Shown piece after piece: positions 7,016 to 7,669 of a stretch of DNA of 7,669 nt (its first letter is position 1; the number at the start of each line of letters is the position of its first letter). The notes under the pieces were generated by a model, which saw only the letters and a list, made by a program, of their open reading frames with translations, was not told where the DNA came from and did not search any database. Source of the stretch: Planctomycetota bacterium (GTDB taxonomy: Bacteria > Planctomycetota > UBA1135); contig NVWJ01000001.1 of NCBI GenBank assembly GCA_002746235.1, positions 398,439 to 406,107 on the forward strand. The letters run 5' to 3'. The translations under genes were made by a program, and so were the position numbers.

Positions 7016-7054
7016 TGAGCCGTTATTCCTTCGGGGATAGCGGCTCATTTTTTT
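7016..7054 (+). terminator. Intrinsic terminator with UUCG loop, 3' of the cytochrome gene
   Basis: Bases 7016-7029 pair with 7034-7047 along 14 bp without a mismatch (two G-T pairs), closed by a TTCG tetraloop between C and G, the very stable cUUCGg form. Seven T residues follow directly (7048-7054). This is a textbook rho-independent terminator for plus-strand transcription, 17 bases after the cytochrome gene stop. There is no T run on the other side, so it works in one direction only. The whole structure overlaps the final codons and the stop (7023-7025) of the convergent methyltransferase gene. Confidence 0.93.
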
Positions 7055-7669
7055 GCATCAGGTACAAACCAAACCCGAGTGTGTCACGGCCACCGTTGAG
7101 GTAGGCGTTGCGCCAAGCAGTGATGCGCTCGGAACAGGACAATGCCTCGGGGTCGTCGGGGGTTGCTTCCACGAATGCAAAAAGGTTGGCGGCGTAGGTG
7201 TCTTCATAAGCATCCCATTCCTCTTGCGTTGTTTCACGGTCGGAAATGCAGGCAAGATTATGGACGATGCCGAGTTGCCCGGTAGCTTGGTGGGTAAGTA
7301 GCTCCTCCTCTTTACACCCCAGGAACTCTAAATAGTCAGCAGGTGGAGTTTGCTTCCAATACCCTTCACCTAAGAGAAGGTGTCCTCCTGGTTTCAGGAG
7401 GTCCGCAAAGATTTCGATAGCCTCACTTGGAGTTCCAATGGCATGACTGGAACCGATGCACAGGATGAGGTCGAACTCATGCTCCTGAAACTCCTTGGCA
7501 CTGAAGTCTTGCTGCTTAAGCTCCACCCGTTCGCAAAGGCCGCGCCGCAAAGCTTCGACATGTGCAAAATCCATCGCATCGGGGTGCGGGTCCACACCGA
7601 CGCCTTGTGCGCCACTTTCTTCTAATAAATCAAGCAAGATTCTTGCGCGGCCACAACCGACATCTAGAA
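7023..7669 (-). CDS. Class I SAM-dependent methyltransferase (5' end beyond the window)
   Basis: The reading frame runs open to the right edge of the window, so the start is missing; the 214 visible residues are the C-terminal part. They begin with LDVGCGRARILL, the SAM-binding glycine-rich loop (motif I, encoded at about 7632-7667). Next come GVGVDPHPDAM (acidic residue at the end of strand 2, for the SAM ribose), LKQQDF (motif near the adenine), FDLILCIGSSHAIG (motif IV region) and LKPGGHLLLGEGYW (motif VI-type strand). This is a complete Rossmann methyltransferase core. The C-terminal half (DYLEFLG, then an acidic helical stretch and YLNGGRDTLGFGLYLMQK) probably shapes the substrate pocket. 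It has no feature that names the substrate: small molecule, protein and nucleic acid all remain possible. A TTG at 7637 could be mistaken for a start but lies after motif I and would remove it. The gene converges on the cytochrome lipoprotein and its last codons encode the other strand's terminator. Confidence 0.88.
   Translation of the reverse strand, partial: LDVGCGRARILLDLLEESGAQGVGVDPHPDAMDFAHVEALRRGLCERVELKQQDFSAKEFQEHEFDLILCIGSSHAIGTPSEAIEIFADLLKPGGHLLLGEGYWKQTPPADYLEFLGCKEEELLTHQATGQLGIVHNLACISDRETTQEEWDAYEDTYAANLFAFVEATPDDPEALSCSERITAWRNAYLNGGRDTLGFGLYLMQKNEPLSPKE

Noticed and set aside
7635..7637. TTG as the start of the methyltransferase
   Set aside because: The frame continues upstream to the window edge and encodes the SAM-binding DVGCG loop, so the true start is outside the window.

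Overview
The window looks like a stretch of bacterial chromosome from a diderm (outer-membrane) bacterium with moderate-to-high GC. It is densely coded: six genes cover almost all of it. There is no sign of phage, transposon, CRISPR, tRNA or rRNA. Three of the six products carry a lipoprotein signal peptide with a lipobox cysteine (LIGC, LLGC and PVAC). One of these is a CxxCH cytochrome whose c-type segment resembles the cytochrome c modules abundant in Planctomycetota. That makes Planctomycetota or a related lineage a reasonable guess, but it rests on one domain. Most starts lack a strong Shine-Dalgarno sequence; AGGA(G) is seen before only two genes.

Layout, left to right. (1) Bases 1-48 hold the end of an intergenic stretch and a stem-loop that overlaps the stop codon of the first gene. 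(2) 49-675, minus: an AlkA/Mag-type 3-methyladenine DNA glycosylase. (3) 711-1640, plus: an all-helical lipoprotein of unknown function, divergent from the glycosylase with only 35 bases between the starts. (4) 1642-4179, minus: a large lipid-anchored M1 metallo-aminopeptidase. Its stop lies one base from the stop of gene 3. (5) 4130-5647, minus: a GHMP-superfamily protein built like galactokinase/L-arabinokinase but with the active-site motifs replaced. Gene 4 starts inside its 3' end (50-base overlap), so 5 and 4 form one transcription unit, 5 first. (6) 5748-6998, plus: a lipoprotein with a fibronectin-III-like domain and a mono-haem cytochrome c domain, divergent from gene 5 and closed by a textbook intrinsic terminator. 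(7) 7023 to the window edge, minus: a class I SAM-dependent methyltransferase, cut off at its 5' end by the window.

The genes do not form an obvious pathway. The only clear unit is the GHMP protein plus M1 peptidase pair. The point most worth following up is the GHMP protein. It is a full-length intact reading frame with the family scaffold, yet the phosphate-binding motif, the catalytic Asp position and the flanking motifs are all changed. This looks like a pseudokinase or a repurposed sugar-binding protein, translationally coupled to a surface or periplasmic peptidase. A second neat feature is the 14-bp, UUCG-capped terminator of the cytochrome gene, which is written inside the last codons of the convergent methyltransferase gene.
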